The translations under genes and the position numbers were made by a program. From positions 248,001 through 312,000 of the forward strand of contig NZ_JBMHJM010000001.1 of assembly GCF_049747295.1 (NCBI RefSeq): a DNA stretch of 64,000 bases, given 5' to 3'. How positions within the stretch are numbered: position 1 is the first letter of the stretch; every line of letters starts with the position of its first letter. Positions 17,213 to 26,585 of the stretch are shown piece by piece. The notes below the pieces were generated by a model. The model worked only from the letters and a program-made list of their open reading frames with translations, was not told where the DNA came from and made no database searches. Source of the stretch: Afipia sp049747295. GTDB lineage: Bacteria > Pseudomonadota > Alphaproteobacteria > Rhizobiales > Xanthobacteraceae.

Positions 17213-17285
17213 GAGTGCCCTTATGAATCCGAAGTTCGCTGTGAATGCGCTGCAGTATGAGGCGACTTCGGATTCAGGACACTGG
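17213..17285. repeat. Palindromic repeat copy R3 (second of a doublet), supplies the ccmH stop codon
   Basis: Left end GAGTGCCCTTATGAATCCGA followed by AGTTCGC, right end GCGACTTCGGATTCAGGACA followed by CTGG. The right end reads CCAGTGTCCTGA on the minus strand and encodes the last residues and stop codon of CcmH. Confidence 0.7.
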
Positions 17286-17774
17286 CTTTTTCATTGAGTC
17301 TTCGTCGGCAATAAGCGTCTCGAGCCGCGCCTCTTCGTCCGGGGTGAGGTGGAATGTCGCACCACCCTCGCCGTCGCCCACGCGGGTGCGACGCCGGTTG
17401 TAGAACCACAAAGCCACGCCGCCTCCGATCAGGGCCAAAGGTGGAATCAACCACAGCACGATCGTGTGCCCTTCGAGGCGCGGTTTCAGCAGGACGAATT
17501 CACCGTAGCGCGACACGAGAAAATCCATGACCTGCGCATCGGTAGAACCAGCGGCGATGCGCTCGCGCACCAGCAATCGCAGGTCTCGTGCCAACGGCGC
17601 ATCGGAATCATCGATCGATTGATTCTGACACACCATGCAGCGCAGTTCACGCGACAACGCCCGAGCCCGTGCTTCTTGCGCGGGATTCGCCATCACCTCG
17701 TCAGGCTGAACAGCGTGAACCACCGACGGAGCCAGCAACAGCATCGCCAACAAGACAGGGATGAAGCGTCTCAT
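17274..17774 (-). CDS. ccmH: Cytochrome c maturation protein CcmH (CycL)
   Basis: 166 residues. Signal peptide RRFIPVLLAMLLLAPSVVHA, then the periplasmic haem-ligation domain with the redox pair in ELRCMVCQNQSIDDSDAPLA, and a C-terminal TM helix (IVLWLIPPLALIGGGVALWF) with a short tail. CcmH keeps apocytochrome c cysteines reduced for haem attachment, with CcmF and CcmI. ATG 17774 is chosen because the signal peptide starts there. It lies 7 bp behind ccmF. The last codons (Pro-Val-Ser-stop) come from repeat R3. Confidence 0.95.
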   Translation of the reverse strand: MRRFIPVLLAMLLLAPSVVHAVQPDEVMANPAQEARARALSRELRCMVCQNQSIDDSDAPLARDLRLLVRERIAAGSTDAQVMDFLVSRYGEFVLLKPRLEGHTIVLWLIPPLALIGGGVALWFYNRRRTRVGDGEGGATFHLTPDEEARLETLIADEDSMKKPVS

Positions 17775-17781
17775 CGTGCCC

Positions 17782-19764
17782 CTACTCCGCTGGCTGCAAA
17801 GCGCGCGGCGCCTTCGCCGGCTTTGGCGCTCCAACACGGAGCCGCCGGTCGGACAATGAGAGAAATCCGCCGAACGCCATCAAGACCGGCCCGAACCAGA
17901 TCAGCAACACCATCGGTTTATAATAGGCCCGAACGGCGATTGAGCCGTCGGTATGCTCATCCCCCAGCGACACGTAGAGCTGGCTCACGCCCCGCGTCAG
18001 AAGCGCAGCTTCGGTCGTCGACATGCCGCGCGTGGCAAAGTTGCGCTTTGACGGCGTCATCACCCCGATGGTCTTGCCGTCATAGGTGACCGTGAACCGC
18101 GAAACCTGCTCGCGGAAATTCGGCCCCTGCTGCTGGGTGATGCCGTCGAGCTTGACCTCGTACCCGCCGACCTGCGCAACATCCCCCGGCTTCATGGATG
18201 CGATGCGTTCACTGTTCCATGTGGTCTCGCAGACAACGCCAATAAGTGCGATGCCGAGACCGGCATGAGCAAAAGCGGCTCCCCATGCCGAACGTGGCAG
18301 TCCACGTGCGCGGTGCACCGCGGTCATGAAGGGCACGCGAAACAGTTGCGCGCGCTCGATGATGTCACTCATTGCTCCCGCAATGACGAAAACAGCAAGG
18401 CCGATCATTAACGGCGCAAACGCCCCGCCGCCACGTGTCCAGGCCCAGACCACCGCGATGGTCGCCAGCGCGACGATGCCGGCCGCTGTCAGCCGTTGCG
18501 TTGCGCCGAGGATATCGCCGCGCTTCCAGGCAAGAAGCGGTCCGAACGGCACAGCCAGCAACAACGGCAGGAACAGCGGCGCAAATGTCAGATTGAAGAA
18601 CGGCGCACCGACGGAAATCTTGTCGCCGGTCAGGACCTCAAGCGCCAGAGGATACAGCGTTCCGATGAACACTGTCGCACAGGCGGTGGTCAGCAGCAGA
18701 TTGTTCAGCACCAGCGCGCCCTCACGCGAGATCGGCGCGAACAATCCCCCCTGCTTCAGGGCCGACGCACGCCATGCGTAGAGACTGAGACTTCCACCAA
18801 TAAACAGACAGAGGATCATCAGGATGAACACGCCGCGGGCCGGATCGCTGGCGAAGGTGTGAACGGAGGTGAGCACGCCGGAACGCACCAGGAAAGTCCC
18901 CAGCAACGACAGCGAGAATGTAAGAATCGAAAGCAGGATGGTCCAAACCTTCAGCGCGTCGCGCTTCTCCATCACGACGGCGGAGTGCAACAGTGCCGTC
19001 CCCGCAAGCCATGGCATCAGAGACGCATTTTCAACCGGATCCCAGAACCACCAGCCGCCCCAACCGAGCTCGTAATAAGCCCAGTATGAGCCCATCGCGA
19101 TGCCGAGCGTCAGAAATATCCATGCCATCAGCGTCCATGGCCGCACCCATCGCGCCCATGCCGCATCGATCCGGCCTTCGATCAGCGCAGCCACCGCGAA
19201 CGAGAACGAAATCGAGAACCCGACATAGCCGAGATAGAGCATCGGCGGATGCACAGCGAGACCAATATCCTGCAGGATCGGATTGAGATCACGTCCCTCG
19301 ATTGGCGGATTGGCGATCCGCAGAAACGGATTCGATGTCAGCAGAATGAAAAGATAGAACGCCGTTCCGACCCATGCCTGCACGGCCAGAACATGGGCGC
19401 GCAGCGATAACGGCAGGTTATTGCCAAACGCCGCAACAAGGCCGCCGAACAGCGCAAGGATCAACACCCAGAGCAGCATGGAGCCTTCGTGATTGCCCCA
19501 TACACCCGTGATTTTATAGATCAGCGGCTTCAGCGAATGCGAATTCTCATAGACATTCACCACCGAGAAGTCCGAGGTGACGTGAAGATATGTCAGCGCT
19601 GCAAATGACGCTGCCGTGAATATAAACTGCGTCAGTGCCGTAGAGCGTGCGACATTCATCAGCGCTGGATCTCCCAGACGCGCGCCGACGACCGGCACCA
19701 CCGCCTGAATCAGCGCCAACGCCAGCGCCAGGACCAGCGCGTAGTGTCCCGCTTCCGCAATCAT
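17782..19764 (-). CDS. ccmF: Haem lyase subunit CcmF (CycK)
   Basis: 660 residues, the normal CcmF length, with about 15 membrane helices. The WWD haem-handling motif is seen in GWGGWWFWDPVENASLMPWL (around residue 235). Other family segments are VWGNHEGSMLLWVLI and FLVRSGVLTSVHTFASDP. The protein transfers haem from CcmE to apocytochromes in the inner membrane. ATG 19764 overlaps the ccmE stop by four bases. Confidence 0.97.
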   Translation of the reverse strand: MIAEAGHYALVLALALALIQAVVPVVGARLGDPALMNVARSTALTQFIFTAASFAALTYLHVTSDFSVVNVYENSHSLKPLIYKITGVWGNHEGSMLLWVLILALFGGLVAAFGNNLPLSLRAHVLAVQAWVGTAFYLFILLTSNPFLRIANPPIEGRDLNPILQDIGLAVHPPMLYLGYVGFSISFSFAVAALIEGRIDAAWARWVRPWTLMAWIFLTLGIAMGSYWAYYELGWGGWWFWDPVENASLMPWLAGTALLHSAVVMEKRDALKVWTILLSILTFSLSLLGTFLVRSGVLTSVHTFASDPARGVFILMILCLFIGGSLSLYAWRASALKQGGLFAPISREGALVLNNLLLTTACATVFIGTLYPLALEVLTGDKISVGAPFFNLTFAPLFLPLLLAVPFGPLLAWKRGDILGATQRLTAAGIVALATIAVVWAWTRGGGAFAPLMIGLAVFVIAGAMSDIIERAQLFRVPFMTAVHRARGLPRSAWGAAFAHAGLGIALIGVVCETTWNSERIASMKPGDVAQVGGYEVKLDGITQQQGPNFREQVSRFTVTYDGKTIGVMTPSKRNFATRGMSTTEAALLTRGVSQLYVSLGDEHTDGSIAVRAYYKPMVLLIWFGPVLMAFGGFLSLSDRRLRVGAPKPAKAPRALQPAE

Positions 19765-20234
19765 TTCGCGGCTCCCTGCACATCCGAGGTTTTCTTTTCG
19801 TAATTGTCTTTCCAGTGACCTTCCTTCTTGAGCTCGTCGGCCACGGCTTTGGGCATGTACGTTTCATCGTGCTTGGCGAGCACGGTATCGGCCTTGAACA
19901 CGCCGCTTGCGTCGAGCGAACCCTCGGAGATCACACCCTGCCCTTCACGAAACAAGTCCGGCAGAATTCCCTGGAAGGCCACGGGCACGGTGGCCTTGCC
20001 GTCCGTCACCTGAAACTTCACCTTGAGATTCTCGCCGCGGACCAACGATCCGTTTTCGACGAGCCCGCCCAGCCGAAAACGCTGGCCCGGGGCGATGTGT
20101 TTTTCGGCGATGTGTCCGGGCGTCGTGAAAAACACAATGGAATCACGCAGCGCGTTGAGAACCAATGCCGCCGCAATCGCGAGCACCGCCAATGCCCCAC
20201 CGATCAAAGTCAGTCGCCGTTGCTTACGCGTCAT
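19761..20234 (-). CDS. ccmE: Haem chaperone CcmE (CycJ)
   Basis: 157 residues: an N-terminal membrane anchor (RLTLIGGALAVLAIAAALVL) and a periplasmic beta-barrel ending in the haem-binding segment VLAKHDETYMPKAV, whose His binds haem covalently (HDExY type). It passes haem to CcmF. It starts 17 bp behind ccmI and overlaps ccmF. Confidence 0.97.
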   Translation of the reverse strand: MTRKQRRLTLIGGALAVLAIAAALVLNALRDSIVFFTTPGHIAEKHIAPGQRFRLGGLVENGSLVRGENLKVKFQVTDGKATVPVAFQGILPDLFREGQGVISEGSLDASGVFKADTVLAKHDETYMPKAVADELKKEGHWKDNYEKKTSDVQGAAK

Positions 20235-20251
20235 GCTCTCGTGTTCCGGTT

Positions 20252-21352
20252 CTAGCCATCCAGTCCAAGATTCTTCAGACCGTCGTTCAACTGCTGTAAT
20301 CGTGCGGCATCCTTGCCCACAGCCTGCCGCGCCTCACCAAGTGCCGCCTGCGCCTTGTCGCGCTCGCCGAGGACGGTGTAGGCGCGCACAAGACGCAACC
20401 ATCCGTTGACATCATCGCCGTTATCCTTCAGACGTGTGGCAAGACGCTCCACCATCCCGCGGATCATCGTATTGCGATCGCCTTCGCTCATGCTCTTCGC
20501 CGCGGCCATGTCCTCGCCGGACAGTTTGGGGGCGACGACACCGACACGCTGGAGCGAGCTTTGCACCAACGGCCGCCAGGGCGCATCAGCCGGGGCATCG
20601 GCGAGCATCGTGCGCCAGAGATTCGCGGCATCGGTGTTGCGGCCATCCTGTTCAGCCGCCAGACCGATGAAATAGCGGGCTTTGACTTCCTTGGGATCGA
20701 GCGCGACGGCGCGTTCGAATTCCGCCTTGGCGTCTGCCGTCACGATGCCGTTGGCGGCGCCCGCGATGGCCTCTCCAAGGTCAGCCCGGCGGGCTGCCGT
20801 ATCGCCGTTATATGTGATCGAATTGCGGAAGGCGCGCACGGCATCGTCGTAACGGCCGAGCTTGACCAGCACCGGAGCGAGCACCTCCCAGCCGCGCCCG
20901 TCAGCCGGATTGGCTTCGAGGTGGGTCTCGACCTGCGCGACCAGCTTGTCCATGGATGCGGTGGCGATCGGCGCATGTGCCCGCTCCGCGAGCGGGAAAT
21001 CGCCGAGCAACGGAGACCCAAGCCGGGCGTAAAGCAGGACTGCGACCAAGGGCACACCGACGAGCGCCACCACCGCAACGGCCCGACGAAACGGCATGCT
21101 AATGGATGTTGTGACGGCCTTTTCGCTATCGGACGCCGCAAGCAGACGGCGGCCAATTTCAACGCGGGCAGCCTCGGCCTCGACCGGCCCGATCAGGCCC
21201 GCCGCCGAATCGCGCTGGATTTCGGCGAGTTGATCCTTATAGACCAGCGTTTCGCGGCCCTCGCGCTCCGGCCTAGCCCCGCGCCCCAATGGCCACAGCA
21301 CGGCAAAAACAGCTGCGGCAGTCATCAGCGCGAGCACAAACCAAAGCGTCAT
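20252..21352 (-). CDS. ccmI: Cytochrome c maturation protein CcmI (CycH)
   Basis: 366 residues. Two membrane helices (about 3-22 and 95-115) flank a cytoplasmic leucine-zipper-like region (YKDQLAEIQRDSAAG). A periplasmic TPR domain follows (for example LVKLGRYDDAVRAFRNSI, VRAYTVLGERDKAQAALGEA). CcmI chaperones apocytochrome c for haem ligation. First gene of the cyc operon; start ATG 21352. Confidence 0.93.
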   Translation of the reverse strand: MTLWFVLALMTAAAVFAVLWPLGRGARPEREGRETLVYKDQLAEIQRDSAAGLIGPVEAEAARVEIGRRLLAASDSEKAVTTSISMPFRRAVAVVALVGVPLVAVLLYARLGSPLLGDFPLAERAHAPIATASMDKLVAQVETHLEANPADGRGWEVLAPVLVKLGRYDDAVRAFRNSITYNGDTAARRADLGEAIAGAANGIVTADAKAEFERAVALDPKEVKARYFIGLAAEQDGRNTDAANLWRTMLADAPADAPWRPLVQSSLQRVGVVAPKLSGEDMAAAKSMSEGDRNTMIRGMVERLATRLKDNGDDVNGWLRLVRAYTVLGERDKAQAALGEARQAVGKDAARLQQLNDGLKNLGLDG

Positions 21353-21379
21353 TCATCAGGGTTCCGGTGGCGGCGGCGT

Positions 21380-21406
21380 CCAGGGATTCAAATCGTGAAT
21401 CCTTGG
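21380..21406 (-). promoter_or_regulatory. Inverted repeat in the leader of the ccmI operon
   Basis: An 11-bp inverted repeat, CCAGGGATTCA and TGAATCCTTGG, separated by AATCG, with a single G/T mismatch. It lies 28 bp upstream of the ccmI start codon. It could be an operator or an RNA hairpin shielding the translation start. Its GGATTC core resembles the dispersed repeat ends, so it could also be a degenerate repeat remnant. Confidence 0.45.
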
Positions 21407-21559
21407 ACATAGGTCGGGTTACACCATGACTAGCCGGGGTGTGCAATTGACATTTCCGGCACGGAATGACGCGGTTTCGCAGTGAAAACAACGCGCTTGG
21501 TGATGAAATGAAGCCGGAACGTGCAGTTCCACCGATTAAGCCGTGATCACCGCCCCGGA

Positions 21560-22948
21560 TCAGCCGGCTTTCGCTTCCTTCTTCTCAACCGGCTTGACCA
21601 TGTCGGCAGCCCTGCGCATCAGCGAGGCATAGTCCGGGCCGAACATAACGTCGCAGAACCGGATTGCCGCCTGCATCTGCATCAAACGGTAGGCCCGAAT
21701 CTTGGGATCGGGCGCACGCAAGGATTCCATCAGCGTTTGAGTGGCCGTCTCAACGTATTGCTGCAGCTCCGAGTAGGAGCGCAGGCTCGCCTCGTTGATC
21801 GCAAGCTCGCCGGCATAGTTGCGGCAAATCGCGACAAAATCGATCAGCGCGGCGACCGCCTCAACATCGACGGGGTCGACCTTGCTGTTTGCAGTGACCT
21901 CCTTGTCCGGTCCCTGCCGCAGCAAGCGCCGCACTTTTCCCGGAACACTATCGATTTCAGAATGCAGCGAATTCGAGATTTCGGATCGGATCGCGGTCAA
22001 CTGGCGGCCCCAACCCGAATCCGTGCGAATATCGAGTTCGGTGCGCAGACCACGCATGCCGTCGTGAAGCGCTTTGAGATGATTTGACAGGTCTTGGGAG
22101 TGACCACGCTTCAGATCCGAGCGCAGTGCCGTCACCAATTGCGCCATATCGTGGATTGCCATGGTGACCGTCACACCGAACGGCGTGCCGGCAACCCGAA
22201 GCTCGTCGTCTGACGCCGCAACCGAAATGCCGAGCCGGATAATCTGCCACGGGGCTGGGAGACGCGGCATGACCAGCGACAAAGCGAACGGCAATGTCTG
22301 GGGGGTCTGTAGCGCTGGAATGTTCATGGATCCCATAACCGATTTGATCTGGGATTCGGCAAATGTCCGCATCTGCCCCGGCAGTTTGGAATTCAGGGTG
22401 TCCAACGCGTCACGGACGCTGAGAACCGCCCCCACCGAGACGATATCCTCCGACACGCTCGTGGATCCGAAGCGGGCCATGGGCCGCTGGCGTGCACTGC
22501 TGTCTGAAGGTCCGGCTCCGGTCGCTTGCGCAATGGCCTCTGCAGCCGCCGCCTGCACTTCGCGAGTTGCCTGCTCGCGAGTATTCGAATCGCTCGGGCT
22601 TTTGCAGAAGTCTTCAAAGGCGCGCAGTTTGTCGGGGATGCCTTCGTTGCCCAGCCAAATCCAAATCGGTCCCAATGACGCGCGTCTGATCTGTCCAGGC
22701 CGAACGGAGGGGACACTGTCGACCAGAAACCGCTCAAGAGGACGAAACACCAGCCGCATCGGATCATCGGTGCGAGCGGTCAAATCCTCGCTGGGAGCGC
22801 GCACGATCTTGCGCAGTTCGGAAAGCACGAAATTCGCGATCGTAGGGTCGTCACCGCGCTCTATAGAACGCTCGAACTCCCGCATCAGCAGCGCCTGCGC
22901 GCCCGGCGGAAGTGCTCCGAGATACTCTTTCAACCGCTCAATCGACAT
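21560..22948 (-). CDS. Conserved hypothetical protein (462 aa)
   Basis: I do not recognise a named family. It is a soluble, helix-rich protein without signal peptide or membrane helices. The N-terminus (SIERLKEYLGALPPGAQALL) and the end (a lysine-rich tail after FGPDYASLMRRAADMVKPVE) are helical, with an Ala/Ser-rich linker around residues 130-165. The central 280-400 region is strongly charged and may form a coiled coil. ATG 22948 is the natural start. It lies between the cyc operon and the FeuPQ-like pair, with spacers of about 200 bp on both sides. Confidence 0.75.
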   Translation of the reverse strand: MSIERLKEYLGALPPGAQALLMREFERSIERGDDPTIANFVLSELRKIVRAPSEDLTARTDDPMRLVFRPLERFLVDSVPSVRPGQIRRASLGPIWIWLGNEGIPDKLRAFEDFCKSPSDSNTREQATREVQAAAAEAIAQATGAGPSDSSARQRPMARFGSTSVSEDIVSVGAVLSVRDALDTLNSKLPGQMRTFAESQIKSVMGSMNIPALQTPQTLPFALSLVMPRLPAPWQIIRLGISVAASDDELRVAGTPFGVTVTMAIHDMAQLVTALRSDLKRGHSQDLSNHLKALHDGMRGLRTELDIRTDSGWGRQLTAIRSEISNSLHSEIDSVPGKVRRLLRQGPDKEVTANSKVDPVDVEAVAALIDFVAICRNYAGELAINEASLRSYSELQQYVETATQTLMESLRAPDPKIRAYRLMQMQAAIRFCDVMFGPDYASLMRRAADMVKPVEKKEAKAG

Positions 22949-23130
22949 AGGCTGACGCCCGCCACTTCACCTTCGCAGGGCGCCAACCGAGCCCCCTCCT
23001 CGGCAGTCTTAGCCGGACCGCCGTTAATATCGCGTTGAAGCGGCGAGACTTGAGGTCAGAAAGCCCCACGCGACTTCGCGGGAAAAGAACGCCTAACGCA
23101 CTGATTTAGCGTTAAAAATCGTTTCGAACG

Positions 23131-24522
23131 TCAGATCCCCGGCAAAACCAGTTCTGCTCGAAGCCCCCCGATCGGAGCGGCCCCCAGTTGGAGGTTGCCG
23201 CCATAGAGCTGGGCGAGATCTGTCACAATCGATAGCCCAAGACCGGAGCCGGGCTTCGATTCATCCAGCCGTTGGCCGCGGCGTGCCACCTGGGCGCGTT
23301 CGGCGGGTGATAGTCCCGGACCGTCATCGTCCACGATGATGCGCAATGTGGGCTCGATCGCGCCCGAAGCCCGCTCCGCCAACACCTCAATCGTCACCCG
23401 GTGCTGTGCCCATTTACAGGCATTATCGACCAGATTACCGGCCATCTCCTCGAGGTCCTGACGCTCGCCTCGAAATTTGGTCCCGGCCGGAACCTCTGTG
23501 TCGATCTGCATATCCCGATCGCGATGGATCTTCTCCATTGTCCGGGCCAACGCTTCGACCACCGGGGCCACCTCTGTCACGGTCCCGATGGTCGTCGCGC
23601 GCGCAGCAATGCGCGCCCGCTCCAGATGGTGCGCCACCTGCTGGCGCATGATGTCGGTCTGTTCGAGAACCTTCGCCGCAAATGGCTCTCCCCGATGCAC
23701 CGAGGCTTCGTTGACGATCACCGATAACGGCGTCTTGATAGCATGCGCAAGATTGCCGACATGGGTACGCGACCGCTCGACAATCGCACGATTGGCATCC
23801 AATAGCGCGTTGGTCTCGCGTGCGAGCGGCGCAATCTCGAGCGGAAATTTTCCTTCAAGCCGTTCTGCATTGCCCGAGCGAATGGCCGCGAGCGAATTTG
23901 AAATGCGCTTGAGCGGCGCAAGGCCGAACCGGACCTGAAAGATGGTGGTCAAGATGAGACCGATGCTCAGCGCCGCGAACGTCACGGCGAGATAAAGATC
24001 GAACGTCTGAGTCTCTTCATCAATCTCTGTGGCATCGCCCGCGACGGTTGCGAGATATTTTCCTTCGCTCCCGAGATCGACCGGCCGTTCCACCATGCGC
24101 AAGCGCTGGTTTTCCGGTCCATTCACATAGGCAAGACGCACGCCGGATTGATTGAGTTCAATACCCAAGTCCTCGAGCTTGGGAAGCGTTGCATCCCACA
24201 GTGAGCGCGATGCCCGCACTTCAGGCTTGTCGCCGTCGACGCGCGCCATGCGCCAGTACCATCCCGACAAGGGGAGCTCGAAGAGCGGTTCACCAAGCGA
24301 TTGGACCGACCGATCCGATTTGTCGCTCTTGTCGGAAGGATCATCCGGCTGCGCCGCTTCGGCGATCAGGGTACGAAGGTAGAAATTGAGCCGGCGATCG
24401 AACGCACGCTCGACCGAGCGGTTGTAGAGCGATGATAGCGCGATGCCCGTAATGACAAGGATCAATACAACCCAGGCCGTAGCCGAGACGAACAGGCGTG
24501 TCGCAAGTGAATTAGCGCGCAT
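23131..24522 (-). CDS. Sensor histidine kinase, FeuQ/PhoQ-like
   Basis: 463 residues. TM1 about 12-34 (ATAWVVLILVITGIALSSLY), a periplasmic sensor of about 140 residues with an acidic stretch QPDDPSDKSDKSDRS, TM2 about 172-192, HAMP, a DHp with GNLAHAIKTPLSVIVNEA (the PhoQ-type His-x-x-Lys-Thr-Pro) and an ATPase domain with NLVDNACKWAQ, DDDGPGLSPAER and GSGLGLSIVTDLAQ. PhoQ-like kinases sense cations or envelope state, while FeuQ in rhizobia responds to osmotic state. It overlaps the regulator gene by 11 bp. Confidence 0.9.
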   Translation of the reverse strand: MRANSLATRLFVSATAWVVLILVITGIALSSLYNRSVERAFDRRLNFYLRTLIAEAAQPDDPSDKSDKSDRSVQSLGEPLFELPLSGWYWRMARVDGDKPEVRASRSLWDATLPKLEDLGIELNQSGVRLAYVNGPENQRLRMVERPVDLGSEGKYLATVAGDATEIDEETQTFDLYLAVTFAALSIGLILTTIFQVRFGLAPLKRISNSLAAIRSGNAERLEGKFPLEIAPLARETNALLDANRAIVERSRTHVGNLAHAIKTPLSVIVNEASVHRGEPFAAKVLEQTDIMRQQVAHHLERARIAARATTIGTVTEVAPVVEALARTMEKIHRDRDMQIDTEVPAGTKFRGERQDLEEMAGNLVDNACKWAQHRVTIEVLAERASGAIEPTLRIIVDDDGPGLSPAERAQVARRGQRLDESKPGSGLGLSIVTDLAQLYGGNLQLGAAPIGGLRAELVLPGI

Positions 24523-25189
24523 TGGGTGTGGGTGGCGGCGTCAGCAGATATCCAAGACCTCGCACCGTCTGAATGATATCGACATCGAGCTTTTTCCGAA
24601 TACGGCCAACGAAGACCTCGATCGTATTCGAGTCACGGTCGAAATCCTGGTCGTAGAGATGTTCGACCAATTCAGTGCGCGACACGACGCGCCCGGAATG
24701 ATGCATGAGGTACGCCAAAAGCCGATACTCGTGCGATGTCATCTTGATCGGATTGCCGTCGACGCTGACGCGGTTGGTGCGGGTGTCCAACATGACCGGC
24801 CCACACGTCAGCTCGCTCTGGGCGTGACCGGTACTTCGGCGCAGCAGTGCGCGAATTCTTGCCAGCACCTCCTCGAGATGGAACGGCTTGGCGACATAAT
24901 CATCGGCACCGGCATCGAACCCCTGCACCTTGTCGCTCCAGCGATCCCGCGCCGTCAAAATCAAAACGGGCATGGTGCGGTTGTTCCGCCGCCAGGCCTC
25001 CAACACGGAGATGCCGTCCATCTTGGGCAAACCGATATCGAGCACAACCGCGTCATAAGGCTCGCTATCCCCGAGGAAGTGTCCCTCCTCGCCATCGAAT
25101 GCGCGGTCAACGACATATCCTGCATCCGACAAGGCCGTCGTCAGTTGGCGGTTCAAATCAGGATCGTCTTCGACAACGAGAAGGCGCAA
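24512..25189 (-). CDS. OmpR-family response regulator, FeuP/PhoP-like
   Basis: 225 residues. The receiver shows LLVVEDDPDLNRQLT, Asp in DAVVLDIGLPKMDGI and Lys in DDYVAKPFHLEEVL. The winged helix has SHEYRLLAYLMHHSGRVVSR, LYDQDFDRDSNTIEVFVGR and TVRGLGYLL. These segments resemble what I remember of rhizobial FeuP, but naming is left open without a search. ATG 25189 is the natural start. It is the first gene of a two-gene operon with the kinase. Confidence 0.92.
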   Translation of the reverse strand: MRLLVVEDDPDLNRQLTTALSDAGYVVDRAFDGEEGHFLGDSEPYDAVVLDIGLPKMDGISVLEAWRRNNRTMPVLILTARDRWSDKVQGFDAGADDYVAKPFHLEEVLARIRALLRRSTGHAQSELTCGPVMLDTRTNRVSVDGNPIKMTSHEYRLLAYLMHHSGRVVSRTELVEHLYDQDFDRDSNTIEVFVGRIRKKLDVDIIQTVRGLGYLLTPPPTPNAR

Positions 25190-25496
25190 GGGAATCTCCG
25201 CAGTTGGCAGGCCCGCTTATGGCAAGCTGTTACCTATAACATGAACGGCTTGGCCGTGAACGGCGGATGAACAACGCGGTTGCGGCTATAAACTTTTTCC
25301 ATCCGTGTGAGATCCCACGCCGAGTGGCCGGCCCGCTCTACCCCCTATTTTCAGATCCCGAAGAGCGTGGTGCCACACCCCCCATTCAGATATACGTCCC
25401 TCGCCTTCGGTGAGCGGCTTTTGGGTTTCCCGGTGCTCACAAGAGGAAGTTAAGCCACCCTCCCGGTGGCCGACACGGAATTGGAAAGTTCAAGAC

Positions 25497-26258
25497 GTGC
25501 TTCGCTTCTCCACCGCCATCGCCGCAACTCTCGCCTTGGCTTATCCCTCGTTTGCCATGACCGGCAGTGCATCGACGCCAAGTGCGGACATCAGCCGCGC
25601 CATCGTCACCGTCATCGGCTCGCGCGGCAATGTCTGCACCGGTTCATTGATTGCACCGCACATCGTCCTGACAGCTGGCCACTGCATCACACCAAACACG
25701 TCATATCGTATCATCGACAATACAACGCAGCCGCCACGCCTGATCACCGTCAGCAAGGTCGCGACACATCCCCAGTTCAATATGCAGACGATGCTCGCGC
25801 ATCGCGCCACCGCGGACGTTGCACTCCTGCTGCTGCCCGCATCGGTGCCCAAAAAGGAAGCCGCTCAACTCGGTGTCCCACGCGCGCCAATCGCTCCCGG
25901 CTCTCGCTTCACCGTGGCCGGCATCGGCGTGACGGCGGCCGGCAGCGATGCCGGGATCGGCACCGTCCGGAAGGCAGCCCTCGCCGTGACAGGACATCCC
26001 GGGACTTTGCAGATCCGCCTGGTCGACCCCGTCACCGATAACAAACGCGCCGGCATGGGTGCCTGCACCGGTGATTCCGGCGCACCGGTGTTTGAGGATC
26101 AGGACGGACGAACGATGATCGTCGGGGTGGTGAGCTGGTCGACCGGACCGGGTAATGCGGATGGTTGCGGGGGTCTTACCGGTGTAACGCCGTTGACGCT
26201 CTACAAGGACTGGATTGTGAAGACCGCGCGGAGTTGGGGCGCTGCGCCACTCGACTAA
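25497..26258 (+). CDS. Secreted trypsin-like (S1) serine protease
   Basis: 253 residues from GTG 25497, which is preceded by GGAAAG at a good distance and begins a clean signal peptide (LRFSTAIAATLALAYPSFA). The frame is open back to GTG 25410 without a better start. The S1 fold shows His in VLTAGHCITP, Asp in TADVALLLLP and Ser in TGDSGAPVFEDQDGRT. Cysteines pair in the usual places (NVCTGSL with TAGHC; GACTGDS with DGCGG). It is a compact S1 domain with no PDZ or other part. The target is unknown. It is monocistronic, 300 bp from the divergent feuP-like gene. Confidence 0.88.
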   Translation: MLRFSTAIAATLALAYPSFAMTGSASTPSADISRAIVTVIGSRGNVCTGSLIAPHIVLTAGHCITPNTSYRIIDNTTQPPRLITVSKVATHPQFNMQTMLAHRATADVALLLLPASVPKKEAAQLGVPRAPIAPGSRFTVAGIGVTAAGSDAGIGTVRKAALAVTGHPGTLQIRLVDPVTDNKRAGMGACTGDSGAPVFEDQDGRTMIVGVVSWSTGPGNADGCGGLTGVTPLTLYKDWIVKTARSWGAAPLD

Positions 26259-26311
26259 GCGCGAGCGTATCCGGTATTCCGGTTACGTCTCAAGATCCTC
26301 GCCTGCATGCA

Positions 26312-26476
26312 TCACGTCCGGAAAAATACGAACCAGACGATCGCAAGCACGAATACAGCGGCGATGGTGCTGACAGTGAGCAGGGCCAGGACCGACGGCC
26401 CTCGTTCGCCCTGCCTCGCCTCTGTCGGCGTTTCGACTACGCGATGATGTTCTTCGACGCGTTCTACCTTTGCCAT
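26312..26476 (-). CDS. Small single-pass membrane protein (54 aa)
   Basis: A short gene read from ATG 26476 on the complement, with GAGGG just upstream. Residues 1-27 are charged (AKVERVEEHHRVVETPTEAR), and residues 28-52 form one TM helix (VLALLTVSTIAAVFVLAIVW) followed by FVFFRT. The layout is that of small stress- or envelope-related peptides of rhizobia, but no function is known to me. It converges with the protease gene (54 bp gap). Confidence 0.6.
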   Translation of the reverse strand: MAKVERVEEHHRVVETPTEARQGERGPSVLALLTVSTIAAVFVLAIVWFVFFRT

Positions 26477-26585
26477 CACGCCCTCATTGTTTCTCCGGAT
26501 GTTTCAAAGGCAACGCTCCGTGCGCGGCGAATGTTCCGAACCGCTCGGCGACAGACCGCCTCAGGGGCCCTAACATCACGCACTC

